This document shows positions 1 through 8,855 of a stretch of DNA of 46,477 bases, piece by piece. Under the pieces are notes generated by a model. The model was not told the DNA's origin. It searched no databases and worked only from the letters and a program-made list of their open reading frames with translations. The position numbers and the translations under genes are program-made. The first letter of the stretch is position 1; every line of letters begins with the position of its first letter. Location: positions 1-46,477 of the forward strand of contig JANXSY010000185.1 in the NCBI GenBank assembly GCA_025356435.1. The letters run 5' to 3'. Origin of the DNA: Isosphaeraceae bacterium (GTDB taxonomy: Bacteria; Planctomycetota; Planctomycetia; Isosphaerales; Isosphaeraceae).

Positions 1-283
1 CACCGGGCTTGGGCGGGCTGTTCGACCCCTCGCCCGCACCCTTGGCGTTGGGATCGTTCGACTTTTCGCCCGCGCCGTCCATCTTCTCTTTGGACGACGG
101 GTCGTTTGACTTTTCGCCCTGAGCACCGGGTTTGGGCGGGCTGTTCGACCCCTCGCCCGCGCCCTTGGCGTTGGGATCGTTCGACTTTTCGCCCGCGCGG
201 TCCATTTTCTCTTTGGACGACGGGTCGTTCGACTTCTCACCCGGAGCACCGGGCTTGGGCGGGCTGTTCGACCCCTCGCCCGC
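1..283 (-). repeat. 123-bp (41-codon) in-frame tandem repeat
   Basis: Copies begin at 1, 124 and 247; the third diverges after about 283. Each full unit is 123 bp, exactly 41 codons, and encodes stretches such as GEGSNSPPKPGA and GEKSNDPSSKEKMD. The copies differ by only a few substitutions, which suggests recent expansion. The array probably continues past the left edge, because the first copy begins at base 1. Confidence 0.9.
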
Positions 284-3200
284 GTCTTTCGGCTTCGATC
301 CGGCCTGATCGCCCTTGCCGTCCTGCGGCTCTCCCGGACCCTTCTGGGGGTCTTTGGAGTTGGGCTGTCCGGGGCCTTGACCGTCTTTTGGCTTCGATCC
401 GGCCTGATCGCCCTTGCCGTCCTGCGGCTTCGGCGAGCCACTGGCCTTTTCGGAGGCGGGGTCACTCTTGGTCCCGGTCTGATCCTTGTTGGACGCAGCG
501 TTCGACGGCTCCTTGGGATCGCTGCCCTTCTCTCCGGGCTTCATGTCGGAAGGCTTGGCCTTGGGATCGCCACCTCCCGAGGTTCCTTCCGCGCCGGGCT
601 TCTGGTCAGGATCTCCATTGGGTTTCGCGGCCGAGTCGCCGGTCTTGCCGGGATCGGTCTTCTCGCTCGGCGCGGTTGAGTTGCCGCCGGCCTTGGCGTC
701 GTTTGACCCCTTGGGACCGGTGCCGGGCTTCTGATCGCCGCCTGTTTTCGGCTTGTCAGACATCCCCGGCTTCTGGGCCGAATCGGAACCATTGCCCTCG
801 GAATTCTTCGGGTCAGACGAACCGTCGGTCTTCTCGGACGCGCTCTTGCCTCCGGTCGGTTCGGCGGGATTCAGCTTCCCGGGGTCGTTCTTCGTCATCT
901 CGCCGGATTTCGGCCGGGCTGAGTTGCCGCCATTCTGAGGGGTCTTACCAGGCTCGGGCTTCGTTGGCTTCGTTTCGGCGGGGTTTTGATCGCCCTTTGC
1001 ACCGGCGGCGTTCGAGCCATCAGTCTTGGCCGAACCGCCCTGTTCGCCCTTCTCGGGCTTGTCTCTGTTCGGCTCCTGGCCACCGTTCTTGGTCGCGTCG
1101 GCCTTCTGAGGCTGCTTGATCGCACCGGGCGGCTTCGGACCTCCGGGATTCGCGCTGGGGTTGTCTTTGCCGTCTTTCGGATTCTCGGGGCCTGCCGGCT
1201 CGGGTTTCGTCGGCGCGGAGCTTCCATCTTTCGACGTGCCACTCGCCCCTTCAGGCTGCGGCGTCGAGTTCGCATCGCGACCCTTGGGGCTGTTCGACCC
1301 TGAGGGGCTTTCGTTGCCCTTCGATCCCTGTGACTTCTCGCTCGGCTCGGGCTTCTGGGGTTGGCTCGGGCTTGCGCTGGGCTGAGCCCGTGAGACCTGG
1401 TCTGCCGGATTGTTATCACCGCGCGGTTCGTTGTTGGGCTTCTGATCGGGCGACGATCCCTCTTGCTTGCTCTGCGGCATGCTCTTCTGATTGGGGCTTG
1501 AGACCCCATTTTTTTCGCCCGATCGCGAGGCATTCTGATCGGCGTTGTTCGATCCGGCGGGAGGCTGTTCGGCGGCGTTGTTCTCGGCCGGGTTCGGCTT
1601 GCTTTCACCCGGTTTGCTCTTTGGCGGATTTTTATCGGGCTGGGAGTTCTTCTGGAGCATCCGTTCGAGGTTCTTCATCTTCTGGCGATCGCGCTCGCTC
1701 GGCTGTTCACCAGCTCCGTCACCCTGCGGGTTCTCGTTGACCTCGCCGCCGTTCTCCTTCGATTGACCTGCACCCGGTTTGGGTGGGTCGTTCATGGCGA
1801 GTTGGTTCTTCTCATCGAGCGGCTTCGGTCCGCCCGCCTCGTTGCCTTCACCCTTCTGGCCCGCGCCCTCGCCGTCGGGGCGGTTGTCAGCCTGGCCGTT
1901 CTGGGCCACGGCGTCGTCTTGGGCCTGGCCTTGCTGGGCCTTGTTGGCCGCATCGGCCTCTTTCTTCTCTTGCTCGGCGGCCTTGTTGAGCTTGGCGAGT
2001 TCTTCCTTCTTCACCGGTTCGGTCACTTCGATATCGTACCTGGACGTCTCGACCTTGTTCGGCCTCGGCTCTTTGTTGTCGCGAACGGTCAGCCAATATT
2101 GGAGCCGGGTGCCGGGTTTGGCAGGAGTGTCGAGCTTCGTGAGGTCGAGGTCAAACGAGCCGGTCAGCTTCCGCTGGACGCCGGGGGGCATACGCATGTC
2201 GAGATATCCGCGCCGGTTTGCTCCCTCGTAGATCGGCAGGAAGACGTCTTTGATACCGAAGTCGTCGCTAACCTCGAAGACAACCGCGACCTTGCCATTG
2301 GCGGCGAGCTTGATTGACGACGACGGTTTGATGATCTTCGCCGAGGGTGGTAGGTCTTTCCTCGCCACGATCTCGTAGACGACCGGCTCGGGGTTCGGCT
2401 GGAGGTTGGTGGTGCGGAAGGTGACGGTATACGAACCGTTCTCGGCGATCTGGAACTTGCCGATAATCTCTTGCGCGTCGTCGGCCTTTGGGGCCATGTT
2501 GTACGACTGGTTCTTGCCAATGAGGTTGAGCTTACCGTCCATCGCCGGTTCGCTCGTCTTGGCGTGGACGGTGACCATCGTCCCCTCGATCGCGTCGATC
2601 GTGCCGCCCTCGACGCCGACGCGGTCGGTGACGCCGGTGTATTCGGGGAAGTCATAATCGAGCGTGATACCGGTGACGAGCGGGGCGGGAAGGACCTCAA
2701 TGTGGTAGGTCTTGGTCCGGGCGTCGCCGCCGGTCATGTAGTAGTCAACGCTGCGCTGGACGTTGCGGAGCGTGGTCTGCCACTTGTCGTAATAGTTCTT
2801 GCCGGGCGCGACTTCCTGCTCGGCGTAGAAGTCACCGCCGTCGATGCTGTAGTGGAGGATCACCCCCTCGGGCCGCTTGCCCTCGACCTCAACCGTGAAC
2901 GGGACGTGCGAGCCTGCGACGACCTTTGCCATCGCCGAGTCGTCGCCCGGCTCAAGCCGGAGGAGCTTGGTATCGGTCGGGGGGGCGATGTCGGCGAGGA
3001 AGGCCCGCTTGACCGAGTCCCAGCTCATCCTCGGCGTCAACATCGCGTAGACGCAGAAGACGACAACGATCGCCGACAGTGCGTAGGCTGTTTTGAGCAC
3101 CTTGCGCTGGTTGACCACGCCTTCAACGTCGACCTTCGTGAGCTGGCTGACCGCCTTCGCCTCGATCGCCGCGAGGAACGACTTGGAGAGGTTGTCGCGG

Positions 3201-3571
3201 TCTTTCCTGAGCGCGAGATAGTTGATCAGCCCGTTCTTGAATTCCGGCTCGGACAGCTCGATCGTCTTCGCGGCATACATCCCGTTCACGCTCGCGAGCA
3301 GCGGCTTGATGATCCGGAACGTTGCATAGGCAACGCCCAGCCCGCCACCAACGAACAGGATGAACCGGCGGACCCAGATCGAGAGCGACACGGCGTTGTC
3401 GAGCACGACCTCAAGGAAGAAGACCGCCAGGGCGACGGTGACGAGCATCAGCCCCGCCGAGAGAATGTCGACCTTCTTGATCTGATTCCGCGTGCGGCGG
3501 AGTTGGTGGTCGATGTACTGCTCATAGTCGAGCAGTTTCCCCCGCTCCTGCGGCTGAGTGCCCGTCGCCAT
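1..3571 (-). CDS. DUF4175-like membrane protein with giant low-complexity tail (3' end beyond window)
   Basis: An uninterrupted reading frame of 1190 codons runs from ATG at 3571 off the left edge. Residues 1-180 carry three hydrophobic segments (about 35-56, 66-90 and 160-178) separated by a charged stretch. Residues about 200-512 form a predicted extracytoplasmic beta-rich region. A lysine/glutamate-rich segment (KKEELAKLNKAAEQEKKEAD) follows, and then about 680 residues made almost only of K, P, G, S, N, D, E, Q and A, which should be disordered. The three-helix start, Ig-like middle and low-complexity end resemble planctomycete DUF4175-type proteins found near MoxR/DUF58/VWA genes; this is a fold-level resemblance, not a motif match. 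The next gene upstream is divergent, so this is the first gene of its unit. Function is unknown; a periplasmic scaffold or sensor is possible. Two families of internal repeats are listed separately. Confidence 0.8.
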   Translation of the reverse strand, partial: MATGTQPQERGKLLDYEQYIDHQLRRTRNQIKKVDILSAGLMLVTVALAVFFLEVVLDNAVSLSIWVRRFILFVGGGLGVAYATFRIIKPLLASVNGMYAAKTIELSEPEFKNGLINYLALRKDRDNLSKSFLAAIEAKAVSQLTKVDVEGVVNQRKVLKTAYALSAIVVVFCVYAMLTPRMSWDSVKRAFLADIAPPTDTKLLRLEPGDDSAMAKVVAGSHVPFTVEVEGKRPEGVILHYSIDGGDFYAEQEVAPGKNYYDKWQTTLRNVQRSVDYYMTGGDARTKTYHIEVLPAPLVTGITLDYDFPEYTGVTDRVGVEGGTIDAIEGTMVTVHAKTSEPAMDGKLNLIGKNQSYNMAPKADDAQEIIGKFQIAENGSYTVTFRTTNLQPNPEPVVYEIVARKDLPPSAKIIKPSSSIKLAANGKVAVVFEVSDDFGIKDVFLPIYEGANRRGYLDMRMPPGVQRKLTGSFDLDLTKLDTPAKPGTRLQYWLTVRDNKEPRPNKVETSRYDIEVTEPVKKEELAKLNKAAEQEKKEADAANKAQQGQAQDDAVAQNGQADNRPDGEGAGQKGEGNEAGGPKPLDEKNQLAMNDPPKPGAGQSKENGGEVNENPQGDGAGEQPSERDRQKMKNLERMLQKNSQPDKNPPKSKPGESKPNPAENNAAEQPPAGSNNADQNASRSGEKNGVSSPNQKSMPQSKQEGSSPDQKPNNEPRGDNNPADQVSRAQPSASPSQPQKPEPSEKSQGSKGNESPSGSNSPKGRDANSTPQPEGASGTSKDGSSAPTKPEPAGPENPKDGKDNPSANPGGPKPPGAIKQPQKADATKNGGQEPNRDKPEKGEQGGSAKTDGSNAAGAKGDQNPAETKPTKPEPGKTPQNGGNSARPKSGEMTKNDPGKLNPAEPTGGKSASEKTDGSSDPKNSEGNGSDSAQKPGMSDKPKTGGDQKPGTGPKGSNDAKAGGNSTAPSEKTDPGKTGDSAAKPNGDPDQKPGAEGTSGGGDPKAKPSDMKPGEKGSDPKEPSNAASNKDQTGTKSDPASEKASGSPKPQDGKGDQAGSKPKDGQGPGQPNSKDPQKGPGEPQDGKGDQAGSKPKDAGEGSNSPPKPGAPGEKSNDPSSKEKMDRAGEKSNDPNAKGAGEGSNSPPKPGAQGEKSNDPSSKEKMDGAGEKSNDPNAKGAGEGSNSPPKPG
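284..429 (-). repeat. 47-bp direct repeat, 99-bp period, inside the low-complexity tail
   Basis: Bases 284-330 and 383-429 are identical except for one position. The offset is 99 bp (33 codons), so the frame is kept. Both encode PQDGKGDQAGSKPKD. This is a second repeat family next to the 41-codon array. Confidence 0.85.
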
Positions 3572-3805
3572 TGGAGTGAACTCCGTCGTGAGGCCGGGTC
3601 GGACCTCGTCCGAATGGACGGCCCGCATCGTCTCTGGCAGGTCGCGCGACACGATTAGGGGCGCGGCCGATCTTCTTAGTATACGTTTCGGAACCGAAAA
3701 ACCTAGGATCGAGGTTCGACGATTGTCACGGACCGCTGCGAGAATCGGCCCCGCTCGATCCTTTGAGCGGTAGCAGAGGAGCACATTCCTCCGAGATCGC
3801 AAGCC
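3572..3805. promoter_or_regulatory. Divergent intergenic region
   Basis: This 234-bp gap separates the membrane protein at 1-3571 (-) from the small gene at 3806 (+), so it should hold two promoters. It contains TTAGTATACGTT at 3676-3687, which differs at one base from a sequence in the recA promoter region (7948-7959), followed by the inverted repeat TTCGG-AA-CCGAA at 3687-3698. No clear -35/-10 pair was assigned. Confidence 0.4.
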
Positions 3806-4255
3806 ATGGACTTCCAGCCACTCAGCCAACTCGCCCTCATCCTCGCCGGGTTCCTCGCGTTTTGGCTCCTACTCACGTGGATCCAGCGGCGAGGCTGGGT
3901 GGATCTCAGCCGCGATCGGCTCCGACGCGGGACCGGGAATGCATTGCACGGGATGCAGGGATTCATCGAGCCGTCGGTGGAGTATCTCATTGAGGCTGAG
4001 AATCTCGAAGAGGTCGAGGGGGACGACCAAGAATCGGCAGAAATCGAGCGCGAGGCCGTGCTCGCTCTCCTCTCGACGAGCCTGAGTCGCGATCCCGTCG
4101 ACCCGGAGGTCGTGCGGTTTGAACTGGCGGAGGCATTGCGGGCGGGACTCGACTGGCAGGCTCTTTATGAACAAGCCGTCCGGGTCGAACTGGAGGCGAG
4201 GCTATTTCGGGCTCCGTCGCTCCCGCCGATCTGGAAGGTTGCGCCGAGAGAATAG
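3806..4255 (+). CDS. Small single-pass membrane protein, hypothetical
   Basis: 149 residues. One N-terminal hydrophobic segment (about residues 7-27, LALILAGFLAFWLLLTW) is followed by a basic stretch and a mostly helical, acidic cytoplasmic-type domain with a glutamate-rich patch near residues 55-75. No family recognised. Start is the ATG at 3806. The stop codon TAG at 4253-4255 is the first three bases of the 26-bp repeat that flanks the DUF1559 cassette. Before that insertion the gene would have ended about 4 bp from the stop of the convergent HtrA-like protease. Coding use of codons looks normal for the window. Confidence 0.7.
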   Translation: MDFQPLSQLALILAGFLAFWLLLTWIQRRGWVDLSRDRLRRGTGNALHGMQGFIEPSVEYLIEAENLEEVEGDDQESAEIEREAVLALLSTSLSRDPVDPEVVRFELAEALRAGLDWQALYEQAVRVELEARLFRAPSLPPIWKVAPRE

Positions 4256-4278
4256 CCGCTCACTTCACCGTCACCTTG
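4253..4278. repeat. Left copy of 26-bp direct repeat flanking the DUF1559 cassette
   Basis: The sequence beginning TAGCCGCTCACTTCACC at 4253-4278 is identical to 5304-5329. Similarity continues for 7 more bases with two mismatches. The offset is 1051 bp. The right copy is the 3' end of the protease gene, including its stop codon; the left copy supplies the stop of the small + strand gene. Confidence 0.95.
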
Positions 4279-4295
4279 TGATTGGTACAGGTTGT

Positions 4296-5236
4296 TTATC
4301 GATCGTCGTTCGTAACCACTTCCCGTCCCGCTCTCGTTCCGAGGCTGCGCCAGACGGCGCGGCTCATATTGTCGCGGTAGAACTCCACATGCCCGTCCAT
4401 GAGGAGGACGTTGGCACCGCCGGGGTGAAGACTCCCGGGAGGACAAACACCGTAGAAGTCCGCTGGCGCATTGTCGATGAGACAGGAAAGCTCATTAATC
4501 ATCATCGCGTGATCGTAGCTGTCGGTGCCAAACCCTGATTCCCACCATTCTCCCCTGAAAAGCCCGAACGCCGGGGTGAGACTCGTCTTATCCAAGAGTC
4601 GACAACGGTCCACCAAAATGTCGAGGGTCATCCCCGAGCCCTGGTCAATCACCTCGACCGCAAAGCCGCGAGAGTTGTGTTGCTCGGGGTGCGTGACCAG
4701 CCACTCGGAAACGACCGCCGTGTGGCTCGAACCATCAGTGATGTGCTGGAAGCCCACGGCTTTTGGCGAGAGTTGCGGATTGCGGTTCACGATGCCGTCG
4801 TACTTGTTGGAAAACCATCCCACGCCGACATTGCCCGCGTAATTGGAGCGAATACTGAGGAAGGGCGTCGCGCTGGGGCAGATGAAAACACTCAACTGCG
4901 TATTCACGCTTGTCGTGTTTTGCTCATCAATGCCGTGATCATTGATTTAAACGAATTGTACAGGGACTGCTGTCCGAGGTCCGGGAGGAGGCTGCCGAAG
5001 AATCCCCTCGCCACCAGGGCGGAATCGAACGGCACCTTCCCGTTGCGTTCCATGAAAATGTGGAGCGCGATGCCGGTCTGTTAGAGGTTGTTGACGCAGG
5101 TCGCGCGCCGGGCGGCCACCCGCGCCGCCTGGACGGCGGGGAGAAGCAGGGCGATGAGGATGGCGATGATCGCGACGACGACGATCAATTCGATCATCGT
5201 GAAGGCGGAGCGATCATGGCCGGAATTCCGTTTCAT
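4296..5236 (-). pseudogene. Broken DUF1559 prepilin-like gene (nonsense codon plus frameshift)
   Basis: ATG at 5236, preceded by GGGAGGGTGAGGCC, opens a classic DUF1559 start: [20 protein letters not shown], then [14 protein letters not shown] and CVNNL. The next codon is TAA (5081-5083), where the family normally has lysine (NNLKQ). The same frame then continues QTGIALH...FGSLLPDLGQQSLYNSF, exactly as the family should. Near 4945 a one-base deletion moves the frame to the downstream part (NTTSVNTQLSVFICPS), which runs to TAA at 4296 and holds the C-terminal HPGGANVLLMDGHVEFYRDN motif. A 203-residue frame (4296-4907, GTG start) might be called as a gene but lacks the prepilin leader. DUF1559 proteins are abundant exported planctomycete proteins of unknown role. 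The gene is nearly all of the DNA between two 26-bp direct repeats. Confidence 0.85.
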
Positions 5237-5303
5237 GGCCTCACCCTCCCTGGAACGACAGCGGAGCCACCCCTCCAGCGGTCCTCTGTGGGAAGTCTCA
5301 TCC

Positions 5304-5329
5304 TAGCCGCTCACTTCACCGTCACCTTG
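5304..5329. repeat. Right copy of 26-bp direct repeat flanking the DUF1559 cassette
   Basis: Identical to 4253-4278. It overlaps the last codons and stop (5311-5313) of the HtrA-like protease on the minus strand. Only 67 bp separate it from the DUF1559 ATG at 5236. Confidence 0.95.
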
Positions 5330-6717
5330 CGATCGGCCTCGGTGGAGAGTTCGACGGGGCCTTCGAGGTTCGCCACGGCCGCCGCGAATTCGCCCGGCGT
5401 CTTGACCGTCTTCTCGCCGACGGCCAGGATCACTTGCCCCGTGCGGAGGCCCGCCTGATCGGCGGGCGAGCCGGGGATGACCTCGACCACCCCCACGCCC
5501 CCGCGTGACATCGCGTCGAGTAGGTCGCGGCTTCGAGTTGCGTCGGGGAGCATGCTCAGGTAGTCGACGCGAAGCCCACGCCACGGCGCGGGTCGGTTCG
5601 TGGCGATGACCTCGCCGGTGAGGGGGAACTTCGAGAGGACGACCGTCTTCTCCAACGGTTCCTGTCCCCGAAGGATCTTCAGTTTGATCGGCCGACCCGG
5701 AGGGAAGGCATTCACGGCCGCGACGAGCGAGTCGGAGTCGACGACATCAAGGCCGCCGACCGAGAAGATCTGGTCCTCGACGACGAGGCCGCCGTCGCTC
5801 GCGGGGGTGCCGGGGCGGACGCTGCCGACGTGGTTCGAGCGGTCGTCTTTGAGGCCGATCCCGAGGAAGCCGTATTCGACCTCCTTGCCCTGGCGCAACG
5901 TCTCCAGGACCCGGCGACCGAGGACGTCGAGCGGGACCGCGTAGCCCGCCTGCGCGTCGAAGCCGGAGGCGTTCGCGGCGTTCGTCGTCAGCCCGACCAG
6001 CTCGCCCTTCATCGTCACGACCGCGCCTCCGCTCATGCCGAGGTTGAGCTTGGCGTCGAGCTGGAGCAAGGTCGGATAGTGGCGGAGCTGGGGGTCGGTG
6101 TTCGTGCGTTCGAGGCGGCGGGCGACGTTTGCGAGGATGCCCCAGCTTGCCGAGGCCCGACCGTCTCGAGCCGCGTTATAGGGGTTGCCGAGGGCGAGGA
6201 GGAACGCCCCCTTCCGCAGCTTCGTGGCGTCACCGAGCGCGATGGGCTTGAGCTTCGGGACGACGAAACCCTGGCCCTCGCGCGGGGCGATCACGGCGAG
6301 GTCGCTTCGGGGGTCAGCGGCGATGATCTCGGCATCGAACTGCTGATGTCCGAAGGCGCGGACGATGAGCCGGCTCGCCCCTTTGACGACGTGATGCGCT
6401 GTGAGGATCTCGCCGCGATCGCCGATCACGACGCCCGAGCCGTAGTCGAGCGCTGTGTAGTCGGGCTGGGAGAAGTCGAGCCCACCCAGACCGATCCCGC
6501 CTTCGGGAGCGGGCGGCGGTGCCGGATTTCGACCCCTTACGGCAGTGGTCTCGTCCCCCTTGCCGGTCTTCTCGCGCGCGATCGCGACAACCGAGGGCTC
6601 GGCCTTGGCGATCGCGTCGGCGACGACTGTTTCGAGCGATGAGACGATGTCGAGCGGGGTCGGATCGGGCTTCTGCTGGGCGATCAGGGCCAGGACGATC
6701 GGCAAGGCATGGAACAT
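5311..6717 (-). CDS. HtrA/DegP-like trypsin-fold serine protease with PDZ domains
   Basis: 468 residues from ATG at 6717. This start is preferred over the upstream ATG at 6753 because it directly opens a signal-like segment (MFHALPIVLALIAQQ) and has CGAGG about 8 bases upstream. The chymotrypsin-fold domain carries the triad His109 (ILTAHHVV), Asp139 (DPRSDLAVI) and Ser229 (LGMSGGAVV, a variant of GNSGGP). Two PDZ-like regions follow: about 278-370 (FLGIGLKDD...GGLVVEDQIFSVGG) and about 390-468 (GSPADQAGLRTGQVILAVG). HtrA-type enzymes act in the periplasm in protein quality control. The gene follows recA by 114 bp on the same strand. Its tail is duplicated at 4253-4278. Confidence 0.9.
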   Translation of the reverse strand: MFHALPIVLALIAQQKPDPTPLDIVSSLETVVADAIAKAEPSVVAIAREKTGKGDETTAVRGRNPAPPPAPEGGIGLGGLDFSQPDYTALDYGSGVVIGDRGEILTAHHVVKGASRLIVRAFGHQQFDAEIIAADPRSDLAVIAPREGQGFVVPKLKPIALGDATKLRKGAFLLALGNPYNAARDGRASASWGILANVARRLERTNTDPQLRHYPTLLQLDAKLNLGMSGGAVVTMKGELVGLTTNAANASGFDAQAGYAVPLDVLGRRVLETLRQGKEVEYGFLGIGLKDDRSNHVGSVRPGTPASDGGLVVEDQIFSVGGLDVVDSDSLVAAVNAFPPGRPIKLKILRGQEPLEKTVVLSKFPLTGEVIATNRPAPWRGLRVDYLSMLPDATRSRDLLDAMSRGGVGVVEVIPGSPADQAGLRTGQVILAVGEKTVKTPGEFAAAVANLEGPVELSTEADRKVTVK

Positions 6718-6831
6718 GGCGTTCGCCTCGGCAGAGGGAAGGCGGGGGACCACTCTTCGTCATTTTCGCCCTAACGAGGCGCGAAGGGCAAGCCCCTCAA
6801 CGCCCCCAGCCGCTTGGGAGTCGAACCCGGA

Positions 6832-7911
<1,080 letters not shown>

Positions 7912-7947
7912 GGCGCGGTCCTCCGATTCAAGCTCGACTCGTCGCGA

Positions 7948-7969
7948 TTAGTGTACGTTAGGATACTAA
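7948..7969. promoter_or_regulatory. Imperfect palindrome at the recA promoter, possible LexA-type operator
   Basis: Bases 7948-7969 form a 22-bp imperfect palindrome with 5-bp perfect ends (TTAGT...ACTAA) and 7 of 11 pairs matching. It abuts the predicted -10 element, where a repressor would block transcription. SOS operators differ among phyla, so the LexA assignment is inference. Its first 12 bases recur with one change at 3676-3687. Confidence 0.45.
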
Positions 7970-7997
7970 ATCTAGCATCCGCGCCCGCTCAAGTCAA
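7969..7997 (-). promoter_or_regulatory. Predicted sigma70-like promoter of recA
   Basis: Read on the minus strand: TTGACT (7997-7992), a 17-bp spacer, then TAGATT (7974-7969). The -35 hexamer overlaps the thpR stop codon. The distance to the recA ATG (7911) is about 58 bp. Confidence 0.55.
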
Positions 7998-8581
7998 GCC
8001 TGACGCTTGTTCGAGAGCGGCGCGATTCCGAGGGGGGTATAGGATGGCCCTTCCGAATCGCCGGTGGAGGCGTAGGTGATAACCGAATCGGCGGTGAAGA
8101 CGCCTGCGGCCCAGGTTCGGTAGTGGGCCTCGAGCGCGGTCGAGTCGAGTCCCTCACCGCGACGGATCTTCATGCGTCCGAGGGTAATGTGGGGCCTGAA
8201 CCGTTCGTTATCGGGGCGATATCCGGCACGATCGGCGGCCTGGCAGACGGCGGCCTGAAGTTCGGCGAGTTTATCGAGGTCGCCCTCGATCCCGACCCAG
8301 AGGACGCGTGGTTGGGACATGTCTGGGAACGCGCCCAACGACTTGATCGTGAGATGGACCGGTGAGCAGCCCTGGACGGCCACGGCCACGGCGTTGCAGA
8401 CGAGGCTCAGTTCGGTGTCGTCGACATCGCCGAGGAACGCCAATGACAGGTGAAAGCCAGCGGGCTCAACCCATCTTGCGTCGGGCAGGCTAGGGGCGAT
8501 CAGGCGTTGTAACCGTTCGAGCTTCGCCTTGAGCGGCGCAGGGATCGGCAGGGCGATGAAGGTCCGAGTGGTGCGGGGCAT
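7994..8581 (-). CDS. thpR: RNA 2',3'-cyclic phosphodiesterase (ThpR/LigT)
   Basis: 195 residues, typical for the 2H phosphoesterase family. Both catalytic HxTx-type motifs are visible: HLSL in GFHLSLAFLGDV (about residue 44; serine replaces threonine) and HITL in RFRPHITLGRMK (about residue 130). The N-terminal TRTFIALPIP strand is also characteristic. The enzyme hydrolyses 2',3'-cyclic phosphates on RNA ends and can ligate tRNA halves in vitro. It sits directly upstream of recA; a cinA-thpR-recA order is known in several other phyla, but cinA is absent here. The upstream region has AGTCTAACA at 8665-8673, also present before the kinase gene. Confidence 0.93.
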   Translation of the reverse strand: MPRTTRTFIALPIPAPLKAKLERLQRLIAPSLPDARWVEPAGFHLSLAFLGDVDDTELSLVCNAVAVAVQGCSPVHLTIKSLGAFPDMSQPRVLWVGIEGDLDKLAELQAAVCQAADRAGYRPDNERFRPHITLGRMKIRRGEGLDSTALEAHYRTWAAGVFTADSVITYASTGDSEGPSYTPLGIAPLSNKRQA

Positions 8582-8788
8582 GGAGCGTCATTCGCCTGGA
8601 GGAAGGCCGCAGGGGCGTCGATCGCCTCGTCGGGATGCAACCGACATGCGGAGTCGCAACACGTAGTCTAACAGATCGGCCGGGCCGGAGTGAAAGTCTG
8701 ATGTTGAGGTTCCAGGAAGATTGCAACGTCCCATCCCTGCCGGGAGAACGCTGTTGGATGGAGTGGCGTCGATTCTCGAACCGAAGGG

Positions 8789-8806
8789 GGTGAGGCGAAC
8801 CTCACC
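8789..8806 (-). terminator. TTCG-loop hairpin downstream of the S53 peptidase gene
   Basis: On the minus strand GGTGAGG-TTCG-CCTCACC is a perfect 7-bp stem closed by a UUCG-type tetraloop, about 50 bp after the S53 stop at 8856. No T run follows, so intrinsic termination is uncertain; it may stabilise the 3' end. Confidence 0.4.
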
Positions 8807-8855
8807 GGTTGGAGTACCGAGGCCACCCGAGATCGCTCAAGGTTTTCGGACTTAT

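Noticed and set aside
1..283. Repeats at the left edge as a possible CRISPR array
   Set aside because: Units are 123 bp, in-frame and without unique spacers; they are protein-coding tandem repeats.
895..1608. 237-residue arginine/serine-rich frame on the minus strand
   Set aside because: It lies wholly within the true low-complexity gene in another frame and has arginine-rich shadow composition.
6815..6830. Sequence resembling a tRNA T-arm on the minus strand (CCGGGTTCGACTCCC) just after recA
   Set aside because: The rest of a cloverleaf would overlap the recA coding end, the T-stem has mismatches and no acceptor stem or CCA-type end is visible. Likely chance.
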